Assembly: GCA_945871755.1 (NCBI GenBank)
Contig: CAMBWV010000030.1
Location: 1 to 7,928 of the forward strand
Origin: an uncultured Bacteroidales bacterium
GTDB lineage: Bacteria; Bacteroidota; Bacteroidia; Bacteroidales; Bacteroidaceae
Reading direction: 5' to 3'
Length of the DNA: 7,928 nucleotides
The position numbers and the translations under genes are program-made. Positions 1 to 5,290 of the stretch are shown in pieces (position 1 is the stretch's first letter; every line of letters starts with the position of its first letter). The notes under the pieces are model-generated. The model had not been told where the DNA came from. It worked only from the letters and a program-made list of their open reading frames with translations, and ran no database searches.

Positions 1-15
1 GCAAGCCCTTTTCAT
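1..15 (-). CDS. Possible start of the next gene in the lysis/structural operon (partial)
   Basis: An ATG at 15-13 on the minus strand opens a frame (MKRAC...) that runs off the window edge. It lies 34 nt downstream of the stop codon of the 344-aa gene, a normal intra-operon distance. Only five codons are visible, so this is a guess from spacing and nothing can be said about function. Another ATG at 42-40 meets a stop after three codons and is excluded. Confidence 0.25.
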
Positions 16-49
16 TTACTTTGGCGACTTCTAAATTGTCATGAGGGTT

Positions 50-1084
50 TCATTGGAAGGTATCGTCAAATGATTCATCAAAGGTTTTGACTTCTGAAAT
101 AGCCTCAAAGTGTCGGGCTTGGCTGGCGTAACGCCAGGTGATGCTGCCCTCCTGCGGCTCGTAGAGGTCGGCGGAGAGCTTGAAGTCGTTGTCTGTGATG
201 CAGACCTCCGTGCCGTTTTCAGTGCCCAGCAGCACGTAGTCCGCCGTACATAAGTCCTCGAAGATGGCGAAGTCGCAAGGACGCAGGATGCCCGTCTGCG
301 CTGTGAACTCGGGGGCGGACTGTACGCGGTAGTTGCGCGTCTTGCCTGCAAAGGACGCGGAGCTGCGCGTGGGCTTGACCTCCTGCTGCATCGTGCCGAA
401 GCAGTGGAAGGATTCAAACTGGCCGAAGCAGTTGCGGAACACGAAAGTAAGTGGTTGCGCATCCAAGACAGGACAGAGAATGAAGCGCAGGCTTCGCTTG
501 CCTGCCGTGACTGTATAGGAGCGCAGCGCAAAGCCCTCGGCAGGCGGAGCGAACTGCTCGGGCGACACATCCAAGCGGAGGTAGTTCGTTCCCGTACTGA
601 CCACGCCGTCCGACTGCTCTTCGGAGAGCGAGGTTTCACGTATCTCCCCCGTCTGCGGGTTCACCCACAGCAGGGAGAGGGAGAAAGCATCGCGCGAAGG
701 CAATGCGCTGTACAGCGTGACGAACTCCTGCGCGCCGAGATAGGTGGGCTTCGCCCCCTGCTGGAGCGTGAGGAAATGCGTATAGACAAAAGAGGACGCT
801 GCACTTGACAGGTCAAAGCGACATGGCAGCACCGTGAACTTTTGGCTGTTCTGCTCCCAAGAGAGCGTGAAGTCCCGCGCCTTACCGTCTGCCGTGAAAT
901 CCCGCAAGAGCTGGGCGAAGTCCTCAATGCGGATTTCACCCAAGGCATTGGGCGAGAGTTTGAGCAGCACGCTGCCCGCGTTGCAGGAAATGGCAAACTC
1001 ACAGGGAGCGTCCGCAGAGAATACGAGGGTGTCGTATTGATGCGGAAAGCCGAACGTAGGGACCAGGGTTTTAAGTGTGGCCAT
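50..1084 (-). CDS. Phage-associated protein of unknown function, 344 aa
   Basis: I do not recognise a named family. The 344-residue product starts MATLKTLVP and ends in an acidic tail (DESFDDTFQ). It has no signal peptide or membrane segment and is rich in aromatic and beta-favouring stretches with alternating polar and hydrophobic residues. A central Cys/Phe-rich block (FRNCFGQFESFHCFGT, about residues 217-232) stands out. This looks like a beta-rich structural or tail-associated protein, which is inference. The start ATG at 1084-1082 overlaps the upstream spanin-like gene by 14 nt, so translation is probably coupled. It is the last complete gene of the holin-amidase-spanin run. Its place after the lysis genes fits a late virion or adhesin protein, but no catalytic motif supports a specific role. 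Confidence 0.8.
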   Translation of the reverse strand: MATLKTLVPTFGFPHQYDTLVFSADAPCEFAISCNAGSVLLKLSPNALGEIRIEDFAQLLRDFTADGKARDFTLSWEQNSQKFTVLPCRFDLSSAASSFVYTHFLTLQQGAKPTYLGAQEFVTLYSALPSRDAFSLSLLWVNPQTGEIRETSLSEEQSDGVVSTGTNYLRLDVSPEQFAPPAEGFALRSYTVTAGKRSLRFILCPVLDAQPLTFVFRNCFGQFESFHCFGTMQQEVKPTRSSASFAGKTRNYRVQSAPEFTAQTGILRPCDFAIFEDLCTADYVLLGTENGTEVCITDNDFKLSADLYEPQEGSITWRYASQARHFEAISEVKTFDESFDDTFQ

Positions 1085-1478
1085 CGCGTATGCGTTTGAT
1101 GAAGATATAGGCCACGCCTCCGACCACTACGGCCATGAAGGCGTAGCGGAGTGGAGAAAAGGAAGGTGCGGACGAAGTACGATCCTTCTGTTTCTCCACG
1201 ATGCGCAGTGTGTCGGTGCGTGTGGCAAGGACCGTGTCACGGAGGACGCGGGTCTGCCAGGCCGTGTGCCAGTGGTGCTTTTCGATGCGGATGGTTTCAC
1301 CCACTATCTGCTCACGCACAAAGATGCTGTCGCGCAGGCGGAGGGTGTCAGCCCGGAGTTGGAAAATCCGCAGCGTGTCCGTATGGACTTGCTGCACCGA
1401 TTGGGAAAGGGTTTGCTCTCTTGTCCTGCAGGATGAGAGGGCAAACCCGATGAAGAGAAAGAGGAGCAGGTGCTTCAT
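1071..1478 (-). CDS. Predicted unimolecular spanin (lipoprotein with C-terminal membrane anchor), 135 aa
   Basis: The N-terminus (MKHLLLFLFIGFALSSC) is a lipoprotein signal peptide with lipobox LSSC and acylated Cys17. Residues about 112-127 (YAFMAVVVGGVAYIFI) form one transmembrane segment followed by a basic tail (KRIRDGHT). A lipid anchor at the N-terminus plus a membrane span at the C-terminus is the known topology of u-spanins such as phage T1 gp11, which tie outer to inner membrane and fuse them at lysis. The mature length (~119 aa) is similar. The middle is polar, with repeated beta-type units (TDTLRI at 33-38 and 88-93, ADTLRL at 43-48). Cys17 is followed by Arg and no acidic run, so there is no Bacteroidetes surface-export signal. 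It overlaps the amidase stop as ATGA (4 nt). The family call rests on topology and context, not on recognised similarity. Confidence 0.72.
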   Translation of the reverse strand: MKHLLLFLFIGFALSSCRTREQTLSQSVQQVHTDTLRIFQLRADTLRLRDSIFVREQIVGETIRIEKHHWHTAWQTRVLRDTVLATRTDTLRIVEKQKDRTSSAPSFSPLRYAFMAVVVGGVAYIFIKRIRDGHT

Positions 1479-1891
1479 AAGTCGGCGTATTCCTTGGTAG
1501 CGTCAAACGAAGGGCAGGCCTTGGCGGCGAAGTCGCGGTGGCCGTGTATTTTGACGTTGGGGTATTTGGCGCGCAGGCGGCGCAGCAGCATGAGTAATGC
1601 CTTGCGTTGCTCTGGGGTACGAGTGTCCTTGGCCGTCTTGCAGTCAGCGGCCACGCCGCCGATGTAGCAGACGCCAATGGAGCAAGCGTTGTGCCCCGTG
1701 CAGTGCGCTCCGATTTCGCTCTCGGGGCGACCAGGGTGCACCGATTCGTCACGATAGACCACATGATGATAGCCGATGGTACGGAAGCCACGCTTTTTAT
1801 GCCATCGGGTAATATCCTCCACTGTGAAATCCTTGCCCTCGGGTGTGGCTGCGCAGTGGACGATGATTTCAGTTATCTTTCTTGTTGCCAT
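1475..1891 (-). CDS. N-acetylmuramoyl-L-alanine amidase (phage endolysin, Amidase_2/PGRP fold), 138 aa
   Basis: Cuts the amide bond between N-acetylmuramic acid and L-alanine in peptidoglycan. The single Amidase_2 domain fills the protein and resembles T7 lysozyme. Visible motifs are IIVHCAAT with zinc ligand His12, GYHHVVYRD with Tyr41 at the T7 Tyr46 position, HGHRDF with ligand His118, and KACPSFD with Lys124 and ligand Cys126, spaced as in T7 (Lys128/Cys130). There is no signal peptide or cell-wall-binding domain, so release needs the holin encoded just upstream. The frame is open further upstream, but I chose ATG 1891-1889 because the protein then begins MATRKITEIIVH like family members; the extra 18 residues would lie within the holin gene. 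It overlaps the holin by 23 nt and the spanin by 4 nt. Confidence 0.93.
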   Translation of the reverse strand: MATRKITEIIVHCAATPEGKDFTVEDITRWHKKRGFRTIGYHHVVYRDESVHPGRPESEIGAHCTGHNACSIGVCYIGGVAADCKTAKDTRTPEQRKALLMLLRRLRAKYPNVKIHGHRDFAAKACPSFDATKEYADL

Positions 1892-2120
1892 TGTATTGGT
1901 TGATTTTATCGGTAATGGAATGGAACTTGTCATTGACATACACACTCACGCCAAAGATAGAGCCTGCATAAATCATGGTTTGCGCAGCGAACCACAGAAC
2001 GGAGTCAGAGATTTCTCCCACAGGGGAAACGATGAAGCCCGCCACGGAGAGAGCCACGCCGCAGACGAGCATGCCGATGGCGGAAAAGTACTGGATGTTC
2101 ACACGGTTTTCTCGGGTCAT
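1869..2120 (-). CDS. Predicted phage holin, 83 aa, two membrane segments
   Basis: A small protein with two hydrophobic segments (about residues 12-32 and 41-62), a short polar turn (GEISDS) between them and a charged, Asn/Lys/Asp-rich tail (NDKFHSITDKINQYNGNKKDN). That is class II holin architecture: both ends on the same side, probably the cytoplasm. Its job would be to permeabilise the inner membrane and release the signal-less endolysin. The frame extends upstream to an ATG at 2186, but that start would lie upstream of the best promoter (-7 box 2154-2147). I therefore chose ATG 2120-2118, giving MTRENRVNIQYF. It is the first gene of the lysis run and overlaps the amidase by 23 nt. The call rests on size, topology and position; I recognise no holin family signature. 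Confidence 0.75.
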   Translation of the reverse strand: MTRENRVNIQYFSAIGMLVCGVALSVAGFIVSPVGEISDSVLWFAAQTMIYAGSIFGVSVYVNDKFHSITDKINQYNGNKKDN

Positions 2121-2146
2121 GATGAAGGTTTTACTTGTTTTCAGTA

Positions 2147-2178
2147 CAAAATTAGAGTTGTGATATGCTTTTGTAAAA
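2147..2178 (-). promoter_or_regulatory. Bacteroidetes-type promoter for the lysis genes
   Basis: On the minus strand a perfect -7 box TAATTTTG (2154-2147) is preceded, after 20 nt, by TTTT (2178-2175) in place of the -33 TTTG. Spacing fits the Bacteroidetes sigma-factor consensus (about 19-21 nt). It lies 26 nt upstream of the holin ATG. A local promoter is expected because the opposite-strand Abi gene separates these genes from the minus-strand genes to the right. Confidence 0.55.
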
Positions 2179-2188
2179 GACAACAAAC

Positions 2189-2216
2189 TTTGGTTCAGAT
2201 TTTTTGATTACCTTTG
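2189..2216 (+). promoter_or_regulatory. Promoter of the Abi gene
   Basis: A perfect -7 box TACCTTTG (2209-2216) lies 18 nt before ATG 2235, with a TTTG at 2189-2192. The spacer is 16 nt, shorter than the usual 19-21, so the -33 assignment is weak. The -7 box rules out the alternative TTG start at 2214, which it overlaps. The leader (CAAAATAATAATTAAA) is A/T-rich, as usual for Bacteroidetes initiation sites lacking Shine-Dalgarno. Confidence 0.55.
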
Positions 2217-2234
2217 TACAAAATAATAATTAAA

Positions 2235-3110
2235 ATGAAAACAGCCACAACGATAGATGAACAACTCCTGCTGCTCGAAGAAAGGGGGTTGCTGATTGCA
2301 GACAAAGAGAAGGCACGGGAAGTATTGGAAGACATCGGTTATTATCGCCTTGGCTTTTACCTGTTCCCGTTTGAGAAGACATATCCCACACTTGACCATC
2401 GCACTCACGAGTATATTGAGGGTGCAGCGTTTGAGGATGCCGTAAGGTTGTACTATTTTGATTTTGACCTGCGCCTGTTGCTGATGCGCTATCTGACAAG
2501 GATAGAAATCGCATTCCGGACAGCGATGATATACCACCTGTCAAACAGACACAAGGAGAGTTCTATTTGGTTTGCCAGTGCTTCTGTGGTCAGTAGGGCT
2601 TACGCCGCAAAATTTGAGGCAACGATTTATACAGCAGACTTCAAGCGCAACCCCGTCATTTCGAGGCATCATCAGAAAAATCCTAACGACCGGTTTGCAC
2701 CTGCTTGGAAGACCATGGAGTTTATGACTTTAGGGGCTGTCATCAAACTTTACGATGAACTGATGGATGATGCCGACAAGATGTTCATTTCACAGAAATT
2801 TGGCGTGCGACAAATCGTTTCGTTTGCCAACTATCTGCATACGGTGCGCCACGTACGCAATGCCTGCGCACATGGCTATGTCCTTTATGACCTTCATTTG
2901 TCGAAAGGCATACGCCGAGGCCCAGCCGGAGTACAGGCAGTTGAAAGAAATAACATCATTGGCGCATTACGGGTGGTAAAGTTCTTTATGAGCCAGATTT
3001 CCAACAATCGTGCAAAGGAAATGGCAGACGAGATACAGGAATTGTATCGCAATCTTTGCGGGCAATCTCCCTGCTTGCAATCGTTAATACCCGATTTTTC
3101 ACGAATTTGA
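2235..3110 (+). CDS. Abi_2 family abortive-infection protein (AbiD/AbiF-like, HEPN RNase), 291 aa
   Basis: Proteins of this family stop phage growth by shutting down the infected cell, in studied cases through a HEPN-type RNA cleavage domain. Seen here: the N-terminal signature GYYRLGFYLFPF (residues 35-46), the helical block RIEIAFRTAMIYHLS (89-103), and near the C-terminus VRHVRNACAHG, where Arg208 and His213 form the R-x4-H HEPN catalytic motif. Length is normal and there is no signal peptide or membrane segment, so it is cytosolic. The ATG at 2235 is chosen because the upstream TTG start lies inside the promoter. It is the only well-supported plus-strand gene in a minus-strand phage region, is more AT-rich than its neighbours, has its own promoter, and is followed by a separate small-RNA unit: the mark of an acquired moron. 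AbiD and AbiF cannot be told apart by eye. Confidence 0.9.
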   Translation: MKTATTIDEQLLLLEERGLLIADKEKAREVLEDIGYYRLGFYLFPFEKTYPTLDHRTHEYIEGAAFEDAVRLYYFDFDLRLLLMRYLTRIEIAFRTAMIYHLSNRHKESSIWFASASVVSRAYAAKFEATIYTADFKRNPVISRHHQKNPNDRFAPAWKTMEFMTLGAVIKLYDELMDDADKMFISQKFGVRQIVSFANYLHTVRHVRNACAHGYVLYDLHLSKGIRRGPAGVQAVERNNIIGALRVVKFFMSQISNNRAKEMADEIQELYRNLCGQSPCLQSLIPDFSRI

Positions 3111-3132
3111 TGTGGAAATTTGCCAGCTAATA

Positions 3133-3163
3133 TTTGCCGAATAAATATAAATACGTACTTTTG
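3133..3163 (+). promoter_or_regulatory. Consensus promoter of the small RNA downstream of the Abi gene
   Basis: TTTG at 3133-3136, exactly 19 nt spacer, then TACTTTTG at 3156-3163: a full match to the Bacteroidetes -33/-7 consensus. It begins 22 nt after the Abi stop codon, and no coding frame of note follows it. The start of transcription is expected at about 3168-3171. Confidence 0.75.
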
Positions 3164-3167
3164 CAGC

Positions 3168-3263
3168 GTCAAAAGTGCTTTTTCAGACTTTAGTCGCTGT
3201 CTTAGCACTCTAAAAAAAGTCCAAGTCGAGGTTATCACTTAGTCGGGTAGCCTCGCTTTTTTT
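3168..3263 (+). ncRNA. Predicted ~95-nt small RNA paired with the Abi gene
   Basis: A consensus promoter on the left and an intrinsic terminator on the right bound a unit of about 95 nt without a convincing reading frame. It folds into two hairpins. The first has an outer stem 3174-3179/3204-3209 (AGTGCT/AGCACT), an inner stem 3185-3188/3199-3202 (AGAC/GTCT) and loop 3189-3198. The second is the terminator hairpin. An A-rich linker (3212-3218) joins them. Both loops show TTAGTCG (3190-3196 and 3239-3245), and AGTCG occurs a third time at 3224-3228. An alternative pairing of GACTTTAG (3186-3193) with the CTAAA and GTC ends of 3210-3221 could compete with the first hairpin. As I recall the literature, AbiF proteins are stably linked to a conserved ncRNA that acts as antitoxin. 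That this is such an RNA is inference. Confidence 0.65.
3227..3263 (+). terminator. Intrinsic terminator of the Abi-linked small RNA
   Basis: A ten-pair stem CGAGGTTATC (3227-3236) with GGTAGCCTCG (3246-3255), including two G-T wobbles, a nine-base loop ACTTAGTCG, one C, and then seven T (3257-3263). Confidence 0.85.
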
Positions 3264-3450
3264 ATGCTTTATAGCCAAAGGCCTTCCTTTGAAGGGGAGG
3301 GCGTCACGCAGTGCGCCGGGTGGGCGGGTCATCAAACAACTCCCTTTCCTGACCTGTCGGGAAAGACCTCTTTTTCGGGTCCCACACGATTTTTGCGGAG
3401 CCTGCGGAGCAAAAATCGTGTGGGGGATTTACCCCCCCCGCAGGGTCGCG
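3264..3450. other. Intergenic stretch full of short hairpins, no gene
   Basis: No credible reading frame. Besides the large inverted repeat at 3381-3424 there are smaller foldbacks: 3282-3295 (CCTTC/GAAGG), 3300-3317 (GGCG-CAC/GTG-CGCC with one bulge), 3344-3365 (CTTTCC/GGAAAG) and 3365-3381 (GACC/GGTC). It separates the plus-strand Abi/RNA unit from the convergent minus-strand operon. Confidence 0.5.
3381..3424. repeat. Perfect 16-bp inverted repeat with GCGGAG-type loop
   Basis: CCCACACGATTTTTGC (3381-3396) is exactly complementary to 3409-3424; the 12-base loop is GGAGCCTGCGGA. GGGT (3377-3380) and ACCC (3431-3434) could extend the stem past a 6-nt bulge. There is no T-run directly after it on either strand, so it is not a classic terminator. 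The loop resembles loops of hairpins at 5625-5680 and 6159-6214. Confidence 0.85.
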
Positions 3451-3485
3451 AAAAAGCCGCTCCCTCGGGTGAGGGGGCGGCTTTT
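3451..3485 (-). terminator. Strong terminator of the four-gene minus-strand operon, possibly bidirectional
   Basis: Eleven-pair GC-rich stem 3456-3466/3471-3481 (one G-T wobble) with loop GGGT, flanked by AAAAA (3451-3455) and TTTT (3482-3485). Read on the minus strand the stem is followed by five T, 18 nt after the 213-aa gene ends. Read on the plus strand it is followed by four T and would stop read-through from the Abi side. Confidence 0.85.
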
Positions 3486-3502
3486 GTCAGTGTTCGGGGC
3501 TT

Positions 3503-4144
3503 TTATACCTCGATGATTTGAGCCTCTAGAGTGCTTACGCGCTCGCGGATTTTACCTTGCATAAACTCTACGAAATCAAGCAAAAGCACGCGGTTTGCTA
3601 TAGAAAATAGTTTGTCTGCCCTGTACTCCGTCCCTCCGCAAAAGTCAATCTTGTAGGTTTTGGCCTCAAAATCCTCTTCCGCGGTGAGTTTCTGCCGTGC
3701 GTCTGTCAGCAAATCAAGCGTTTCTATAAACTTGGTGCGCTTCTTGTTGAGGTCTTGCAGTTTGGTGAGTTTTTGCAGGGTGGTTTGCAGTTCCCTTTGC
3801 ATACGTGCGGCACGCTGCTCGGCTGTTTCGGGCTGGAATTGCACCAAAGGTTCGGGCTGCTTGGCCTCCTGCTTCGGCTCGGGTTTGGCCTCCTGCTGGG
3901 GTGCTGCGGTGGCCTCGGGCTTGGCTTCCTCCTTGGGTGCTGCTGCCTTGCGTGTGCGCTTGGGCTTTTCCTCCTCGGGCTTGGCTTCGGTTTCGGGCTT
4001 CGCCTGGGGTGTGTGGATTGTTCCCACCACTAATTTGGCGGCTGCTTCTGCTCCAAATCTCTTGGCTGCTTCGTTCTTTACTGCGTTTGCTACGTTTGCA
4101 GCGGTCTGCGCTGCGCTGTTGGTTGTGGTGCTGTTGTTCTGCAT
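3503..4144 (-). CDS. Unknown protein with Lys/Pro/Glu-rich linker and C-terminal coiled coil, 213 aa
   Basis: I do not recognise a family. There are three zones. Residues 1-42 are Ala/Asn/Thr-rich and probably helical. Residues 45-100 are low-complexity and disordered, with repeated KPE/EAKPE units and a basic KPKRTRK patch at 60-66. Residues 107-213 are mostly helical, with a likely coiled coil (QRELQTTLQKLTKLQDLNKKRTKFIETLDLL, about 116-146) and a conserved-looking end (YRADKLFSIANRVLLLDFVEFMQGKIRERVSTLE). The linker DNA shows matching imperfect direct repeats (TTGGCCTCCTGC-like, 3861-3990), so its length may vary between strains. Last gene of a minus-strand run, 70 nt after the 161-aa gene and just before the terminator. 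A tethering or nucleoid/virion-associated role is possible, but this is inference only. Confidence 0.8.
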   Translation of the reverse strand: MQNNSTTTNSAAQTAANVANAVKNEAAKRFGAEAAAKLVVGTIHTPQAKPETEAKPEEEKPKRTRKAAAPKEEAKPEATAAPQQEAKPEPKQEAKQPEPLVQFQPETAEQRAARMQRELQTTLQKLTKLQDLNKKRTKFIETLDLLTDARQKLTAEEDFEAKTYKIDFCGGTEYRADKLFSIANRVLLLDFVEFMQGKIRERVSTLEAQIIEV

Positions 4145-4214
4145 AGCACAAAAAGTTTTGGTTGGCGGTTGGTTAGGTCGCCGTTTCCTTTGAAAAATGA
4201 TTATTAGGGTTTGC

Positions 4215-4700
4215 TTATTGTCGGGGTGCTACCTGTTTGTTTGAAAACAGGTAAGCTAGGGGGTAAAAATCGCTCTTGGCTTCCTCCTCGCTTTTGCCTG
4301 CTTGCTTGGCGGCTTCCTTGGCTTGGCGGCTGGGTTTGGGGTGTCCCCAAAGAAGGATGGCCCTTTCCCCTTTGCGGATGTAAAAACCAGCTTTTTTCCA
4401 TTCCTCAAAAGTTTTTAGTTCGGTGTGGCCTGCCTGTGCGTAGTACCCGCGCAAAAGTTCGTTGGGGCTTTCCTCCATACCTGCGGCCTTGGCGGCTTCT
4501 TGCAGGGCGTTGCAAAGGGCTTTCAGTGCCTTGCGGCGTGCTCGTGCAATGGCCTGTTTTTCAGTGAGCGGCTTTGGGGCTTCGGTGGATGTTTCGGCCT
4601 GTGCGTCCTTGAGTTCTGCCTTTATCTTGGCGAGTGTGGTTTCTGCGTTCTGCATAGCGGATTTAATTGAAATTGTCTTGGGGGCTGTTTTCGTTTTCAT
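4215..4700 (-). CDS. Protein with ArdC-like N-terminal-type domain, 161 aa
   Basis: Residues about 78-157 carry a pattern like the ArdC N-terminal domain (DUF1738-type, ssDNA-binding in antirestriction proteins): NELLRGYYAQAG, then FEEWKKAGFYIRKGERAILLW, a charged insert, and FYPLAYLFSNKQV, matching the WxxxG-x-V-x-KGE...VFxxxQ layout of that domain. The metalloprotease half of true ArdC is absent. The first ~75 residues are Lys/Ala/Glu-rich helix. I see the motif pattern; the domain name is from memory and not certain. A DNA-binding or antirestriction role would be inference. It lies 19 nt after the 56-aa gene and 70 nt before the 213-aa gene, in one transcription unit. The leader lacks a Shine-Dalgarno site. 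Confidence 0.8.
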   Translation of the reverse strand: MKTKTAPKTISIKSAMQNAETTLAKIKAELKDAQAETSTEAPKPLTEKQAIARARRKALKALCNALQEAAKAAGMEESPNELLRGYYAQAGHTELKTFEEWKKAGFYIRKGERAILLWGHPKPSRQAKEAAKQAGKSEEEAKSDFYPLAYLFSNKQVAPRQ

Positions 4701-4719
4701 TGTTGTGAGGGTTTAGGGG

Positions 4720-4890
4720 TTAAAATTCTTTTAGGTGATGGCTTTTGAACTTGAAAAAGGGGCAGGTGGTGCGGTTTTGCAAAATCAAAAGCAATGGTGT
4801 GAGGTTGTTGATTTGGCAGTCGCGTCCGTATTTGTCCGCGTTTTTGCAGTCCTCACAATTAAAAAGGTCGCTGGTAGTTGGAATAGCCAT
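4720..4890 (-). CDS. Small four-cysteine protein, possible zinc-binding, 56 aa
   Basis: A short frame from ATG 4890-4888 to TAA 4722-4720. The product begins MAIPTTSDLFNCEDCKNADK and has four cysteines: Cys12-x2-Cys15, Cys25 and Cys43 (NCEDC, RDC, TCPFFK). That spacing resembles a small zinc-binding fold, which is inference. It begins 2 nt after the stop of the 110-aa gene and ends 19 nt before the 161-aa gene, so it fits precisely into the operon. This placement and the ordered Cys pattern are the main reasons to call it real despite its size. I know no family for it. Confidence 0.7.
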   Translation of the reverse strand: MAIPTTSDLFNCEDCKNADKYGRDCQINNLTPLLLILQNRTTCPFFKFKSHHLKEF

Positions 4891-4892
4891 AT

Positions 4893-5225
4893 TTATTTGA
4901 TTTTAAGGGGTTGTTGTTTGTCACAGTCGTAGAATTTGAGGTGTTTCCAATCGGTACTTGTGGCTTCTATCACTCTATCTTTCAAAAGGTCGCGGAAAAT
5001 GATAGAAAGTTGTCCGTTCTCTACTTCCACGTGCCAAATATCCACCAAAAGGAGAAATTTGTCCTTGATAGCCTTTTCGGCGGCGGCAACTCGCTCTTGT
5101 ATATTTATTGTGGAGCTAAGAGCTGAGAGGGTGTGAGGGGTTTTGGCCTTGGCAGCACTTGTTTGGGCAGAAAGAGTAGCGGCGGAAGCCGTCATGGTTT
5201 GGGTGGATTGCATTGTAGCGTTCAT
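4893..5225 (-). CDS. Unknown protein, 110 aa, first gene of the minus-strand operon
   Basis: No family recognised. Residues 1-38 are low-complexity (Ser/Thr/Ala/Gln) and likely disordered. Residues 40-110 look folded: a helix INIQERVAAAEKAIKDKFLLLVDI, then beta-type stretches (IWHVEVENGQLSIIFRDL, DRVIEATSTDWKHLKFYDC). The start ATG 5225-5223 follows an A-rich leader (TTGAAACAAA). Internal Met5 and Met11 are alternative starts and would only trim the disordered arm. Its end is 2 nt from the next gene. The Ala/Ser/Thr-rich N-terminus resembles that of the 213-aa protein in style only. A promoter could lie in the palindromic region to its right, but I see no consensus box close by. Confidence 0.75.
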   Translation of the reverse strand: MNATMQSTQTMTASAATLSAQTSAAKAKTPHTLSALSSTINIQERVAAAEKAIKDKFLLLVDIWHVEVENGQLSIIFRDLLKDRVIEATSTDWKHLKFYDCDKQQPLKIK

Positions 5226-5290
5226 TTTGTTTCAATTTTTAAGAGTTCATTGCGTCGCTTGTCGCTTCGCGGTACGTTTCGGGGTTTTGA

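Noticed and set aside
404..808. Plus-strand frames opposite the 344-aa, spanin and amidase genes
   Set aside because: Shadow frames of well-supported minus-strand genes in moderately GC-rich DNA, without recognisable domains or promoters.
1952..1959. Minus-strand TATCTTTG box inside the holin gene
   Set aside because: No -33 element at proper spacing and it lies in coding sequence; likely chance.
2214..2234. TTG start for the Abi protein adding seven residues
   Set aside because: The TTG lies inside the perfect -7 promoter box, upstream of the expected transcription start; the ATG at 2235 has the proper A-rich leader.
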